From NCBI GenBank assembly GCA_038211615.1, contig JBBQVL010000013.1:3487-67486 (forward strand): a stretch of DNA of 64,000 nt. Direction: 5' to 3'. Every line of letters begins with the position of its first letter. The first letter of the stretch is position 1. A model generated the notes under the pieces. The model was given only the letters and a program-made list of their open reading frames with translations, ran no database searches and had not been told where the DNA came from. The translations under genes were made by a program, and so were the position numbers. Shown here one piece after another: positions 24,764-33,757 of this stretch. The DNA comes from DASWJZ01 sp038211615. GTDB lineage: Bacteria > Pseudomonadota > Alphaproteobacteria > Rhizobiales > Afifellaceae.

Positions 24764-25798
24764 TCAGGCGGCCTTCGTTTCCATCTCCTGCTTCCATCCG
24801 CCGGTCGCCGCGAGGCCGTTCATTTTCGCCCGATGCGCGAAGGCGTCCTGCGCGGCCTTGAGGTTCTCCGCCTTGCCGCCCCAGGCCTGCAGCGCCGCCG
24901 CCTGCAACGCGCGCCCGTAGGAGAAGGTGAGCTTCCAGGGGAGGTCATGCATGGCGTTCATGGCGGAGAGATGCGCGGTCGCATCCACGTCTGACTGTCC
25001 GCCGGAGAGGAAGGCGATGCCGGGCACGGCCGGCGGGACCGTCGCCTTCAGCGCCTTCACCGTCTTCTCCGCCACTTCCTCGACGCTCGCCTTCGTGCCG
25101 GAAAGCTGGCCGGGCACGATCATGTTCGGCTTCAGCACCATGCCTTCGAAATTGACCCTGGCGAAATGCAGCTGGCGGAAGACTTCCTGCAGCGTCGTCA
25201 CCGTCACCTCGTAGCAGCGGTCGATCGTGTGCTTCGCGTCCGGCCCGTCCATCAGCACTTCCGGCTCAACGATCGGGACGATCCCCGCCTCCTGGCAGAG
25301 CGCGGCATAGCGCGCGAGCGCCTGCGCGTTGGAATGGATGCAGGTCCAGCTCGGGCGCCCATTGTCGCCGATGGTGATGACCGCCCGCCACTTCGCGAAG
25401 CGCGCGCCGAGGCCGTAATATTCCTTCAGCCTGCCGCGCAGCCCGTCGAGGCCTTCGGTGATCTTCTCGCCCGGAAAGCCGGCAAGGTCCTGCGCGCCGG
25501 CATCGACCTTGATGCCGGAAACCGCGCCCGCCGCGCTGATGAGATCGACCAGCGGCTTGCCGTTCTTCGCCTTCTGCCGGAGCGTCTCGTCGTAGAGGAT
25601 GACGCCCGAGACGTGGCCCTTCATCGCCTCGGCCGCCGAGAACATCATCTCGCGATAGTCGCGGCGGTTCTCCTCAGTGTTCCCGATCTTGATCGAATCG
25701 AAGCGCTTCCCGATCGTCGCGGTGCTCTCGTCCGCGGCGAGAATTCCCTTCCCCTCGGCGACCATCCTGATCGCGATGTCTTCCAGCCGTTCGCTCAT
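24764..25798 (-). CDS. fba: Class I fructose-bisphosphate aldolase
   Basis: A 344-residue glycolytic/gluconeogenic enzyme of the eukaryote-like class I type, splitting fructose 1,6-bisphosphate into glyceraldehyde 3-phosphate and dihydroxyacetone phosphate via a Schiff base. The base-forming lysine is Lys223 in GMVLKPNMIVPG; the N-terminus GKGILAADEST and the C-terminal FLSGGQSDVDAT loop are diagnostic. The C-terminal tyrosine of animal enzymes is absent. It follows pgk by 25 bases on the same strand, a typical rhizobial pair, and both are probably one transcript. Confidence 0.95.
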   Translation of the reverse strand: MSERLEDIAIRMVAEGKGILAADESTATIGKRFDSIKIGNTEENRRDYREMMFSAAEAMKGHVSGVILYDETLRQKAKNGKPLVDLISAAGAVSGIKVDAGAQDLAGFPGEKITEGLDGLRGRLKEYYGLGARFAKWRAVITIGDNGRPSWTCIHSNAQALARYAALCQEAGIVPIVEPEVLMDGPDAKHTIDRCYEVTVTTLQEVFRQLHFARVNFEGMVLKPNMIVPGQLSGTKASVEEVAEKTVKALKATVPPAVPGIAFLSGGQSDVDATAHLSAMNAMHDLPWKLTFSYGRALQAAALQAWGGKAENLKAAQDAFAHRAKMNGLAATGGWKQEMETKAA

Positions 25799-25823
25799 GG
25801 CTGTTCTCCCTTCTTGATGAATA

Positions 25824-27035
25824 TTAGCGTTGGTTCTTGCCCTCGGCGCGAAGCGCCTCGACGCCCGGCAAAGGCTTGCCCTCCAGCCATTCGAGGAAGG
25901 CGCCGCCGGCAGTCGAGACGTAGCTGAAATCCCCAGCTACGCCTGCGTGGTTCAGCGCCGAGACGGTGTCGCCGCCTCCGGCGACGGAGAGAAGTGTTCC
26001 CTGGCGCGTGCGCTCCGCCGCATGCTTCGCGGCCGCAACCGTGCCGCGGTCGAACGGCTCCTTCTCGAAGGCGCCGAGCGGGCCGTTCCAGACCAGCGTC
26101 TTCGCCTTGTCGACCCACTGGTTGATCGCAGCAACGGTCTTCTCGCCGGCGTCGAGGATCAGCATTTCCTTCGGAACCTTGTCGGCGTCGACGGTCCGGT
26201 GCGGCGCGTTCGCGGCGAAGGCTTCGGCCACCACCACGTCCGTCGGGAGCACGATGGCGCAGCCGGCCTCAACCGCGTCGTGCATGATCTGCTTCGCCGT
26301 CGCCTGCAGGTCCGGTTCGTTCAGCGACTTGCCGATCTCCGCTCCCGTCGCCGCCATGAAGGTGTTCGCCATGCCGCCGCCGATGACCAGCGCGTCGACC
26401 TTGCGGATGAGGTTGGAGAGCAGCTCCAGCTTCGACGAAATCTTTGCGCCCCCGACGATGGCGACGACCGGGTGCTGCGGATGGCCGAGCGCCTTCTCCA
26501 GCGCCTCAAGCTCCTCCTGCATGGCGAGGCCGGCATAGGCCGGAAGGATGTGCGCGATGCCCTCGGTGGAGGCATGCGCGCGGTGCGCGGCGGAGAAGGC
26601 GTCGTTCACGTAGATGTCGCCGACCTTGGCGAGCGCGGCGGCGAAGGCCGGATCGTTCTCCTCCTCGCCGGCATGGAAGCGCGTGTTTTCAAGAAGCACG
26701 ATGCCGCCGTCGCCGAGCTTCGCGACCGCGGCCTCGGCCTGCGGCCCGATGCAATCGTCGACGAACCTGACCGGGCGGCCGACGATCTCGGCGACCGCGG
26801 GCGCGATCGGCTCGAGCGACATTTCCGGAACGCGTTTCCCCTTCGGGCGCTCGAAATGGGCGAGCAGGGCGACCTTGGCGCCCTTGTCCGACAATAGCTT
26901 TATCGTCCCCGCCACGCGCTCGATCCGCGTGGCATCGGTCACGACGCCGTCCTTCACCGGCACGTTCAGGTCGACGCGGAGCAGCACGCGCCTGCCCTTC
27001 AGGTCGCCCGCATCCTTCAGTGTTCGAAACGCCAT
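25824..27035 (-). CDS. pgk: Phosphoglycerate kinase
   Basis: A 403-residue two-domain enzyme transferring phosphate between 1,3-bisphosphoglycerate and ADP. Visible signatures are RVLLRVDLNVPVKDG (residues 15-29), the substrate-binding HFERPKGKR, VNDAFSAAHRAHAS, the nucleotide-binding WNGPLGAFE and the closing GGGDTVSAL. Length and motif order are standard for bacterial Pgk. It lies between the divergent methyltransferase gene and fba. The 100 bases upstream serve both it and the methyltransferase. Confidence 0.97.
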   Translation of the reverse strand: MAFRTLKDAGDLKGRRVLLRVDLNVPVKDGVVTDATRIERVAGTIKLLSDKGAKVALLAHFERPKGKRVPEMSLEPIAPAVAEIVGRPVRFVDDCIGPQAEAAVAKLGDGGIVLLENTRFHAGEEENDPAFAAALAKVGDIYVNDAFSAAHRAHASTEGIAHILPAYAGLAMQEELEALEKALGHPQHPVVAIVGGAKISSKLELLSNLIRKVDALVIGGGMANTFMAATGAEIGKSLNEPDLQATAKQIMHDAVEAGCAIVLPTDVVVAEAFAANAPHRTVDADKVPKEMLILDAGEKTVAAINQWVDKAKTLVWNGPLGAFEKEPFDRGTVAAAKHAAERTRQGTLLSVAGGGDTVSALNHAGVAGDFSYVSTAGGAFLEWLEGKPLPGVEALRAEGKNQR

Positions 27036-27135
27036 CTCGGCCCATCACCAGAATTGAACGCGCGCGTCTTATCATCCAAGGCGGGCGGTTGACAGAGGCC
27101 GGCGGCTTGCCGATCAGGGGGAAACGGAGACCCCC

Positions 27136-27645
27136 GTGCAGCAATCCGCGAACGCCTTGACGCGCCTCGACAAGGCCATCCGCCGGCTGGAGGCGCAGCG
27201 CGCCTGCCTCGACTGGGCGGTCGGGGAGATCGCGGCGGTTCCCGGCGTCGTGGTGGAACTCGGGCTCGGCAACGGGCGGAGCTTCGATCACCTCCGCGCC
27301 CGCCTGCCGGAGCGGGACATTTACGTCTTCGAGCGCAGTCCCGCGGCCCACCCGGCTTCCACGCCGCCCGCGGACCGGTTGATCGTCGGAAACCTCGAAG
27401 AGACGCTGCCGGCAAGCCGCCCGCGCTTCGCCGAAAAGGTCGCGTTCCTGCACTCCGACATCGGCACCGGCGACGACGACCGCAATCTGCGCTTCGCCGC
27501 CTGGCTCGGCCCGGAAATCTTGCCGCTGCTTGCCCCCGGCGCAATCGTGGCGAGCGACCAGAGGCTGCCCGCGCTGGAAGAGTTCAGGGTCGCAGCGCCT
27601 GCGGGTGTCCCGGAGGACCGCTACTACCTGTATCTATTCAGGTGA
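27136..27645 (+). CDS. Class I SAM-dependent methyltransferase-like protein
   Basis: A 169-residue protein with a SAM-binding Rossmann start: VVELGLGNGRSFDHLRARLP (residues 38-57) matches motif I (hh-D/E-hGxGxG), and an acidic VFERS at the end of the next strand fits motif II. Later parts are reduced, with ASDQRLP in place of a clear catalytic motif, so a substrate cannot be assigned. Genes of this kind sit between pgk and gap in several Hyphomicrobiales. A GTG start at 27136 is used, consistent with a GGAGA upstream. It is the only plus-strand gene in this stretch of carbon-metabolism genes. Confidence 0.75.
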   Translation: MQQSANALTRLDKAIRRLEAQRACLDWAVGEIAAVPGVVVELGLGNGRSFDHLRARLPERDIYVFERSPAAHPASTPPADRLIVGNLEETLPASRPRFAEKVAFLHSDIGTGDDDRNLRFAAWLGPEILPLLAPGAIVASDQRLPALEEFRVAAPAGVPEDRYYLYLFR

Positions 27646-27667
27646 GGCAGCCTCAGGCGTCGTCGCG

Positions 27668-27755
27668 CCCGGACTTGGTCCGGGCATCCATTCCGTGACC
27701 GTTCCTGACCCGCCGGCACCGCTGCGGGACGGATTGCCGGGTCAAGCCCGGCAAT
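27668..27755. repeat. REP-like palindromic pair in the intergenic space
   Basis: Two inverted repeats with nearly perfect arms: 27668-27684 (7-base arms, CCCGGAC/GTCCGGG) and 27733-27755 (9-base arms, ATTGCCGGG/CCCGGCAAT with loop TCAAG). Such palindromes flanked by TCATTG or CATTCC are dispersed through rhizobial chromosomes between convergent genes; here they separate the methyltransferase and gap stops and may also act as a bidirectional terminator. Confidence 0.8.
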
Positions 27756-27777
27756 GACGACAGGCAAATGTGTCCGT

Positions 27778-28788
27778 CTATCCGAGCTTGCCCATCGCGA
27801 CAGTCGTATCGACCATCCGGTTCGAGAAGCCCCACTCATTGTCGTACCAGGCGACGACGCGGACGAAGTTGCCGCCCATTACCTTCGTCTGGTCGACGGC
27901 GAAGGTCGCCGAGTGCGGGTCGTGGTTGATGTCGGAGGAGACCAGCGGCTCCTTGGTCCAGCCGAGGATGCCGCCGAGCCGGTTCGACTTCGCCGCCTCG
28001 TAGACCGCGTTGTTCACCTCCTCGACCGTCGTCGCCTTCTTCGCAACGAACTTGAAATCGACCAGCGAGACGTTCGGGGTCGGAACGCGCATCGAGGCGC
28101 CGTCGAGCTTGCCGTTCAGCTCCGGGATCACCAGGCCGACGGCCTTCGCCGCGCCGGTGGTCGTCGGGATGATGTTCAGCGCCGCCGCGCGGGCCCGGTA
28201 AAGGTCCTTGTGCATCGTGTCGAGCGTCGGCTGGTCGCCGGTGTAGGAGTGGATCGTCGTCATGAAGCCGTGCTCGACGCCGATGGCCTTGTGCATGACG
28301 GAGACGACCGGAGCCAGGCAGTTGGTGGTGCAGGAAGCGTTGGAGACAATGACGTGGTCCTTGCCGAGCTTGTCGTCGTTGACGCCGTAGACGACGGTGA
28401 GGTCGGCCCCTTCGCCCGGCGCCGAGATCAGCACGCGCTTCGCGCCGGCGGTCAGGTGCGCCGCGGCCTTGTCCCTGGCGGTGAAGATGCCGGTGCATTC
28501 GAGCGCGATGTCGACCTTCAGCTCCTTCCACGGAAGCTCGGCCGGATTCTTGATCGCCGTCACCTTCATCGGGCCGCGCCCCGCGTCGATCGTGTCGCCG
28601 GCGACCTTCACCGCGTGCGGAAACCGGCCGTGCACGGAATCGTAGCGGAGCAGGTGGGCGTTCGTCTCCACCGGGCCGAGGTCGTTCAGGCCGACGACCT
28701 CGATGTCGGTGCGGCCGGATTCTATGATGGCGCGGAGGATGTTGCGCCCGATGCGGCCGAAGCCGTTGATGCCTACCCTGACGGTCAT
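27778..28788 (-). CDS. gap: Type I glyceraldehyde-3-phosphate dehydrogenase
   Basis: A 336-residue NAD-dependent glycolytic enzyme started at the ATG at 28788 (MTVRVGINGFGRIGRN), preceded by a GAGGTAG ribosome site; the open frame upstream overlaps tkt and is not coding. The catalytic cysteine is Cys153 in SNASCTTNCLAP; the NGFGRIGR dinucleotide motif and the WYDNEWGFSNRMVD end are standard. It follows tkt by 16 bases on the same strand, a common rhizobial tkt-gap arrangement linking the pentose phosphate path and glycolysis. Confidence 0.97.
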   Translation of the reverse strand: MTVRVGINGFGRIGRNILRAIIESGRTDIEVVGLNDLGPVETNAHLLRYDSVHGRFPHAVKVAGDTIDAGRGPMKVTAIKNPAELPWKELKVDIALECTGIFTARDKAAAHLTAGAKRVLISAPGEGADLTVVYGVNDDKLGKDHVIVSNASCTTNCLAPVVSVMHKAIGVEHGFMTTIHSYTGDQPTLDTMHKDLYRARAAALNIIPTTTGAAKAVGLVIPELNGKLDGASMRVPTPNVSLVDFKFVAKKATTVEEVNNAVYEAAKSNRLGGILGWTKEPLVSSDINHDPHSATFAVDQTKVMGGNFVRVVAWYDNEWGFSNRMVDTTVAMGKLG

Positions 28789-28804
28789 GGTGCTACCTCG
28801 ATGA

Positions 28805-30793
28805 TCAAGCGTTGTGCCGCTTGGCGATGGCGTCGGCCACTGCCTCGGCGGTGATGCCGAAATTCTTGTAGACGTCCTTGTAGGGCGCGCTGGCGCCGAA
28901 GCTGTGCATGCCGACGAAGAGCCCGTCGGAGCCGATGATCGCATCCCAGCCGAAGCGCACCGCGGCCTCGACCGCGAGCTTCACCGGCGCGTCGCCGATG
29001 ACCGAGCGCCGGTAGTCCTCAGGCTGGGCGAGGAACAGCTCGAGCGACGGCACCGAGACGACGCGGGCGGCGATGCCTTTTTCGGCCAGGAGCTTCTGTG
29101 CGGCGATCGCGAGCTCGACTTCGGAGCCGCTGGCGAAGATCGTCGCGAGCGGCTTGGCCGAGGCCGGGGAGATCTCGTAGGCGCCCTGGGCGCAGAGGTT
29201 CGCCTTCCCTGCGGACGCGCGCGACGGCGTCAGGTTCTGCCGGGTAAGCGCCAGCACGGTCGGCCCGTCGATGCGCTCCAGCGCAAGCTGCCAGCACTCC
29301 GCCGTCTCCATCGTGTCAGCCGGCCGGAACACGCGCATGTTCGGCATGCAGCGAAGCGCCGCCAGATGCTCGACCGGCTGGTGTGTCGGCCCGTCCTCGC
29401 CGAGGCCAATGGAATCGTGCGTCATCACGTAGACGACCGGGATCGAGGCGAGTGCCGCGATGCGCATCGCCGGGCGGGCGTAGTCGGTGAACACGAAGAA
29501 GGTCGCGCCGGCCGGCTGCATGCCGCCGTGCATGGCGATGCCGTTCATCGCCGCGGCCATGCCGTGCTCGCGGATGCCATAGTGGATGTAGCGGCCGGAA
29601 TAGTCGCCGGGCTTCACCGAGACGGCCTGTTTCGTCAGGGTGTTGTTCGAAGGCGTCAGGTCGGCGGAGCCGATCACCAGCTCCGGCATCGCCGGCACGA
29701 TCGCCTCCAGCACCATCTCGCTCGACTTGCGGGTTGCAAGCGTCGGCTTCTCCGCCGCGATCTTGTCCTTCAGCGCAGCGAACGTCCCGGCGAGCGCAGC
29801 CGGACGCTTCCGCGCGAAGCGCCGCTCGAACTCACCGCGCGCCGTCGCGTCCTTCGCCGCAAAGCGCTTCTTCCATTCGGCGTGTGCCGGCTGGCCTCGC
29901 GCGCCCGCATCGCGCCAGGCCTTCAGGATGTCCTCGGGAATCTCGAACGGCCCATAATTCCATTCGAGCGCGCGCTTTGCGCCAGCCAGCTCCTCCGCGC
30001 CGAGCGCCTCGCCATGCGCCTTGGCAGTTCCGGCCTTCTTCGGCGCGCCGTAGCCGATGACCGTCTTGCACGCGATCAGGCTCGGGCGGTCGGACTTCAG
30101 CGCTGCGTCGATCGCCTCCGAGACGGCCTCCTGGTTCATCCCCGAGATGCCGACGGCGTTCCAGCCCGCCGCCTTGAAGCGCGCCACCTGGTCGACGGAA
30201 TCCGCCAGCGTCAGCGGCCCGTCGATAGAGATGCCGTTGTCGTCGAAGAGGAAGATCAGCTTGTTCAGCTTCAGATGCCCGGCGAGCGCGATCGCCTCCT
30301 GGCTGACGCCCTCCATCAGGTCGCCGTCGGAGCAGAGCACGAAGGTGTGATGGTCGACGATATCCTCGCCGAACTCCGCCGCCAGCATCCGCTCCGCCAG
30401 CGCCATGCCGACCGAGGTGGCGACGCCCTGGCCTAGCGGGCCGGTGGTCGTCTCCACGCCGGGGGTCATGAAGCTCTCCGGATGGCCCGGCGTCTTCGAG
30501 TGGAGCTGCCGGAAGTGCTTCAGGTCGTCGAGCTGCATTCCGGCATAACCGGTCAGGTAGAGGAGCGAGTAGAGGAGCATCGAGCCATGCCCGGCGGAGA
30601 GCACGAAGCGATCGCGGTCGGGCCAGTGCGGGTCGGCAGGATCGAATTTCAGGTAGCGGGTGAAGAGCACGGTCGCCACGTCCGCCATGCCCATCGGCAT
30701 GCCGGGGTGGCCGGATTTCGCCTGCTCGACCCCGTCCATGGCGAGGGCGCGGATGGCGTTTGCCATCGTCTTTGTGCTGACAGCATCGGTCAT
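28805..30793 (-). CDS. tkt: Transketolase
   Basis: A 662-residue thiamine-diphosphate enzyme that moves two-carbon units between sugar phosphates. The N-terminal domain contains GHGSMLLYSLLYLTGY and the diphosphate-binding CSDGDLMEGVSQEA region with its NDNGISIDG-type partner; the middle domain has FFVFTDYARPAMRIAALA and GEDGPTHQPVEHLA, all diagnostic. The length is that of full bacterial transketolases. The gene leads a transcript with gap. An 8-base perfect inverted repeat lies about 95 bases upstream of its start and could be a regulator site. Confidence 0.96.
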   Translation of the reverse strand: MTDAVSTKTMANAIRALAMDGVEQAKSGHPGMPMGMADVATVLFTRYLKFDPADPHWPDRDRFVLSAGHGSMLLYSLLYLTGYAGMQLDDLKHFRQLHSKTPGHPESFMTPGVETTTGPLGQGVATSVGMALAERMLAAEFGEDIVDHHTFVLCSDGDLMEGVSQEAIALAGHLKLNKLIFLFDDNGISIDGPLTLADSVDQVARFKAAGWNAVGISGMNQEAVSEAIDAALKSDRPSLIACKTVIGYGAPKKAGTAKAHGEALGAEELAGAKRALEWNYGPFEIPEDILKAWRDAGARGQPAHAEWKKRFAAKDATARGEFERRFARKRPAALAGTFAALKDKIAAEKPTLATRKSSEMVLEAIVPAMPELVIGSADLTPSNNTLTKQAVSVKPGDYSGRYIHYGIREHGMAAAMNGIAMHGGMQPAGATFFVFTDYARPAMRIAALASIPVVYVMTHDSIGLGEDGPTHQPVEHLAALRCMPNMRVFRPADTMETAECWQLALERIDGPTVLALTRQNLTPSRASAGKANLCAQGAYEISPASAKPLATIFASGSEVELAIAAQKLLAEKGIAARVVSVPSLELFLAQPEDYRRSVIGDAPVKLAVEAAVRFGWDAIIGSDGLFVGMHSFGASAPYKDVYKNFGITAEAVADAIAKRHNA

Positions 30794-30886
30794 GATCTAC
30801 CGCCGTGAAAAGGCGCTTCGCGACTACGCCGCGAAGGCGTTTATCCGCCTAACGCCCGGATTGCGGCGGCACTGATATCAGCTTGA

Positions 30887-30908
30887 CCCTTCGAGTCAAT
30901 TCGAAGGG
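30887..30908. promoter_or_regulatory. Perfect inverted repeat CCCTTCGA-N6-TCGAAGGG
   Basis: Arms of eight bases are perfectly complementary around a 6-base spacer. The site lies between the stop of the cytochrome gene and the tkt start, both on the minus strand, about 95 bases upstream of tkt. No T-run follows on the minus strand, so an operator for tkt is at least as likely as a terminator for the upstream operon. Which protein binds is unknown. Confidence 0.5.
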
Positions 30909-30920
30909 CGTCAGCCGCGA

Positions 30921-31556
30921 TCAGGTCGGGCAGACGGCGCCGGTATCCACCCAGTACCTGATCAGCGCGCCGAAGGCGTCCTGCGTGCCGGGAGCCGGTT
31001 CGCGCCCCGCCCCCGGGTTCCAGCCCCAGCCGACGAGGTCGTCGTGCGCCATGTGGTCGAGGATCTGGTCGAGGGTGCGGTTGCCGTTGCGGGCCGGATC
31101 CTTGAGCTGGGTGCAGATCTCGGCGAGCGACTTTCCCTGCCAAGCCATCTCGATCGGCGCAAGGTGCCATTTCGGGTTGCCGGGGATGCTCTTGATGTCA
31201 TCCGCCTGGTTGGCGAGCGGTACGTTGGCGGGGCCGTGGCAGGTGTTGCAGGTCATGCCGACGAGGCCGAAGTCGGCGTCGCCGCGAAATACCGGCGGCT
31301 CGTGCGGCCGCATCGCCATGCCCTGGGTCGGCCGGTCGCCGGCCGGGTGACAGTTCACGCAGCGCGGATGCAGGATGACCTTTCCCGCCTCCTCGAAGAG
31401 CGCGACGGACCGCGCGCTCTTGTCGGCGATGGAATCGAACTCCGCGGCAGGACGGAGCGCCGCCTGCTCCTGCGCGCCCGGCGCGGAGGAGAACGCCAGC
31501 ACGGAGAGGAGGCCGAGCCCGACCGCGGCGAATGCAAGACCGAGGAAATGCTTCAC
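30921..31556 (-). CDS. Dihaem c-type cytochrome of the molybdenum hydroxylase operon
   Basis: A 211-residue exported protein started at the GTG at 31556, whose first bases overlap the stop of the molybdopterin subunit gene by four. Residues 4-28 form a signal peptide. Two haem-binding motifs, CVNCH (residues 66-70) and CNTCH (103-107), make it a dihaem cytochrome. In this gene cluster such proteins are often listed as an isoquinoline 1-oxidoreductase subunit; they probably accept electrons from the hydroxylase and pass them to the respiratory chain in the periplasm. It is the last gene of the operon. Confidence 0.87.
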   Translation of the reverse strand: MKHFLGLAFAAVGLGLLSVLAFSSAPGAQEQAALRPAAEFDSIADKSARSVALFEEAGKVILHPRCVNCHPAGDRPTQGMAMRPHEPPVFRGDADFGLVGMTCNTCHGPANVPLANQADDIKSIPGNPKWHLAPIEMAWQGKSLAEICTQLKDPARNGNRTLDQILDHMAHDDLVGWGWNPGAGREPAPGTQDAFGALIRYWVDTGAVCPT

Positions 31557-33754
31557 GAAAGACTCCCGGCAGGAGGGGCTGGACGGAAAGGCAACTGGCG
31601 AACGGGCTGGCCGGTCAGCTTCCGCCAGGCGTTGGCGACCGCCGGGCCGATCGGGGGCGTGCCGGGTTCGCCGACGCCGGTCGGCTTCTCGGTCGATTCG
31701 ATCACCGCCACTTCCACTTCCGGCATCTCGTTGATGCGGATCGAACGATAGTCGTGGAAGTTCGACTGCTGGATCACGCCCTTGTCGCCGAGCGAGATCT
31801 CGCTGAACAGGATCGCGCCGAGCCCATACCCGACGCCGCCTTCCATCTGCGCGCGGATGATGTTCGGGTTGACGGGGACACCGCAATCGACGGCGACCCA
31901 GACCTTATGGACGCGCGGCAGCCCGTTGCCGTCGTCCGAGACTTCCGCGATTTCCGCCACGTAGGTGTCGAAGCTCTTGTGGACGGCGATGGCGCGCGCC
32001 CGCCCTTCTGCCACCGGCTTGCCCCAGTCCGCGATCTCCGCGACGCGCTTCAGCACGCCGATGTGCCGATCACCATCCTTCAGGAGATCGAGCCGGCCCT
32101 GAAGCGGGTCCTTGCCGGCCGCCGTCAGCAGTTCGTCGATGAACGTCTCCGTCGTGAAGCCGGTATGCGTGTGGCCGACCGAGCGCCACCAGAGCACCGG
32201 CACGCCGGTCTTCATCGTCTGCAGCGACACGCGTCTGTTCGGGATCGAATAGGGCAGGTCGCTCGCGCCCTCGACCGATGTCGGGTCGACGCCGTTCTGG
32301 ATCATCGCCTCGAACGGCGTGCCGGCCATGATCGACTGGCCCACCACCACCTGGTCCCAGGCGCTGATCGTGCCGTCCGCGCCGATGCCGCCCTTCAGGC
32401 GGTGCACGTAGATCGGACGGTACCAACCACCGCGAATATCGTCCTCGCGCAGCCAGAGATGCTTGACCGGGCGCCCGCCGCCGGACGCCTTGAACACCTC
32501 GGCCGCTTCCACCGCGTATGGCGATCCGGCCTGCGCGCGCCGACCGAAGCTCCCGCCCGCGAACTGCACGTGCACGCGCACCTGACCCTGCTCAAGGCCA
32601 AGCGTCTTCGCGATGAGCGCCTGATCGCTCGTCGGGAACTGCGCGCCGGAATAAAAGTCCACCGTCCCGTCGTCGGCCTTCACCAGCACGCCGTCGAGCG
32701 GCTCCATCGGCGCGTGCGCGAGGTAGGGGAAGACGTATTCCGCCTCAACGGTCTTCGCCGCGCTCGCGAGCGCCGCATCGACGTCGCCTTCGGCGGAGGC
32801 GACCGTACCCTGGCTCTTCGCCTTCTCCTGGTACTCGGCGATGATCGCGGCGCTTGAGCGCGTCTCGGCGCCCGAGAGGTCCCAGTCGATCTTCAGCGCG
32901 GCGCGACCCTGCAGCGCCGCCCACATGGTCTCGGCGTAGACCGCAACGCCCTGCGGGATCGCCTTCACGTCCACGATTCCGGCGATCCTGCGTGTCTCGC
33001 TGTCGTCGAAGCTCTTGACCGTCGCCCCGAAGACTTCCGGATGCACGACGAGCGCGGTCAGCATGTCGGGCAGGGAAATGTCGATCGTGTAGACGGCCGT
33101 GCCGTTCAGCTTCACCGCAGTGTCGAGGCGATGGATGTCGCTGCCGATCAGCTTGAAGTCCTTCGGGTCCTTCAGCGGCGCTTCGGCTGCGAGCGTGACT
33201 TTCGCGGCCTTCTCGGCAAGCGCGCCGAAGCCGCTCTCGCGGCTGGAGGCGGCGTGGACGATGCGGCCAGCGGAGACCGTGATCTCAGCCGCGGGCACGC
33301 CCCATTCCGCCGCCGCGGCCGCTACCAGCATCGCCCGCGCCGTCGCGCCGGCGTGGCGGAGCTGGTCGTAGCTGTTGGCGATGGCGGTCGAGCCGCCCGT
33401 TCCCATCGTGCCGAAGGCGAGGTTCTTGTAGAGTTCGTCGTTGGCGGGCGCGGCCACGGCGCGCATCTGCGCCATGTCGGCGTCAAGCTCTTCCGCGACG
33501 ATGGTCGTGAGCCCGGTGTAGGGACCCTGGCCCATCTCGATGTGCTTGCAGACGACGCTCACGGTGTCGTCCGGCGCGATGCGGACGAAGGCGTTCGGGG
33601 CGAATTGTGCGCCCTGTGCGTCGGCGGGGATGCCGGCCTTGACGGAAATCGCGGCGCGCGCCGGTCCGAGCGGCGCGAGGTAGAACCCGACGACCAGTCC
33701 GGCGGAGCCGGCGAGGAAGGCGCGGCGTGACGGGGTGATCTTCTCGATCAGCAT
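31553..33754 (-). CDS. iorB: Molybdopterin-binding hydroxylase large subunit (IorB-like)
   Basis: A 733-residue xanthine-dehydrogenase-family subunit. Residues 8-34 form a twin-arginine-type leader (SRRAFLAGSAGLVVGFYL), pointing to a folded, cofactor-loaded export to the periplasm. Family motifs include HIEMGQGPYTGLTTIVAEELD near residue 70, QFAGGSFGRRAQ near 400 and GVGYGLGAILF near 665 before a conserved glutamate-poor end. The sequence fits the single-chain isoquinoline/aldehyde oxidoreductase type rather than xanthine dehydrogenase. It hydroxylates an N-heterocycle or oxidises an aldehyde; the substrate is unknown. It sits between the Fe-S subunit gene and the cytochrome gene. Confidence 0.88.
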   Translation of the reverse strand: MLIEKITPSRRAFLAGSAGLVVGFYLAPLGPARAAISVKAGIPADAQGAQFAPNAFVRIAPDDTVSVVCKHIEMGQGPYTGLTTIVAEELDADMAQMRAVAAPANDELYKNLAFGTMGTGGSTAIANSYDQLRHAGATARAMLVAAAAAEWGVPAAEITVSAGRIVHAASSRESGFGALAEKAAKVTLAAEAPLKDPKDFKLIGSDIHRLDTAVKLNGTAVYTIDISLPDMLTALVVHPEVFGATVKSFDDSETRRIAGIVDVKAIPQGVAVYAETMWAALQGRAALKIDWDLSGAETRSSAAIIAEYQEKAKSQGTVASAEGDVDAALASAAKTVEAEYVFPYLAHAPMEPLDGVLVKADDGTVDFYSGAQFPTSDQALIAKTLGLEQGQVRVHVQFAGGSFGRRAQAGSPYAVEAAEVFKASGGGRPVKHLWLREDDIRGGWYRPIYVHRLKGGIGADGTISAWDQVVVGQSIMAGTPFEAMIQNGVDPTSVEGASDLPYSIPNRRVSLQTMKTGVPVLWWRSVGHTHTGFTTETFIDELLTAAGKDPLQGRLDLLKDGDRHIGVLKRVAEIADWGKPVAEGRARAIAVHKSFDTYVAEIAEVSDDGNGLPRVHKVWVAVDCGVPVNPNIIRAQMEGGVGYGLGAILFSEISLGDKGVIQQSNFHDYRSIRINEMPEVEVAVIESTEKPTGVGEPGTPPIGPAVANAWRKLTGQPVRQLPFRPAPPAGSLS

Positions 33755-33757
33755 GGC

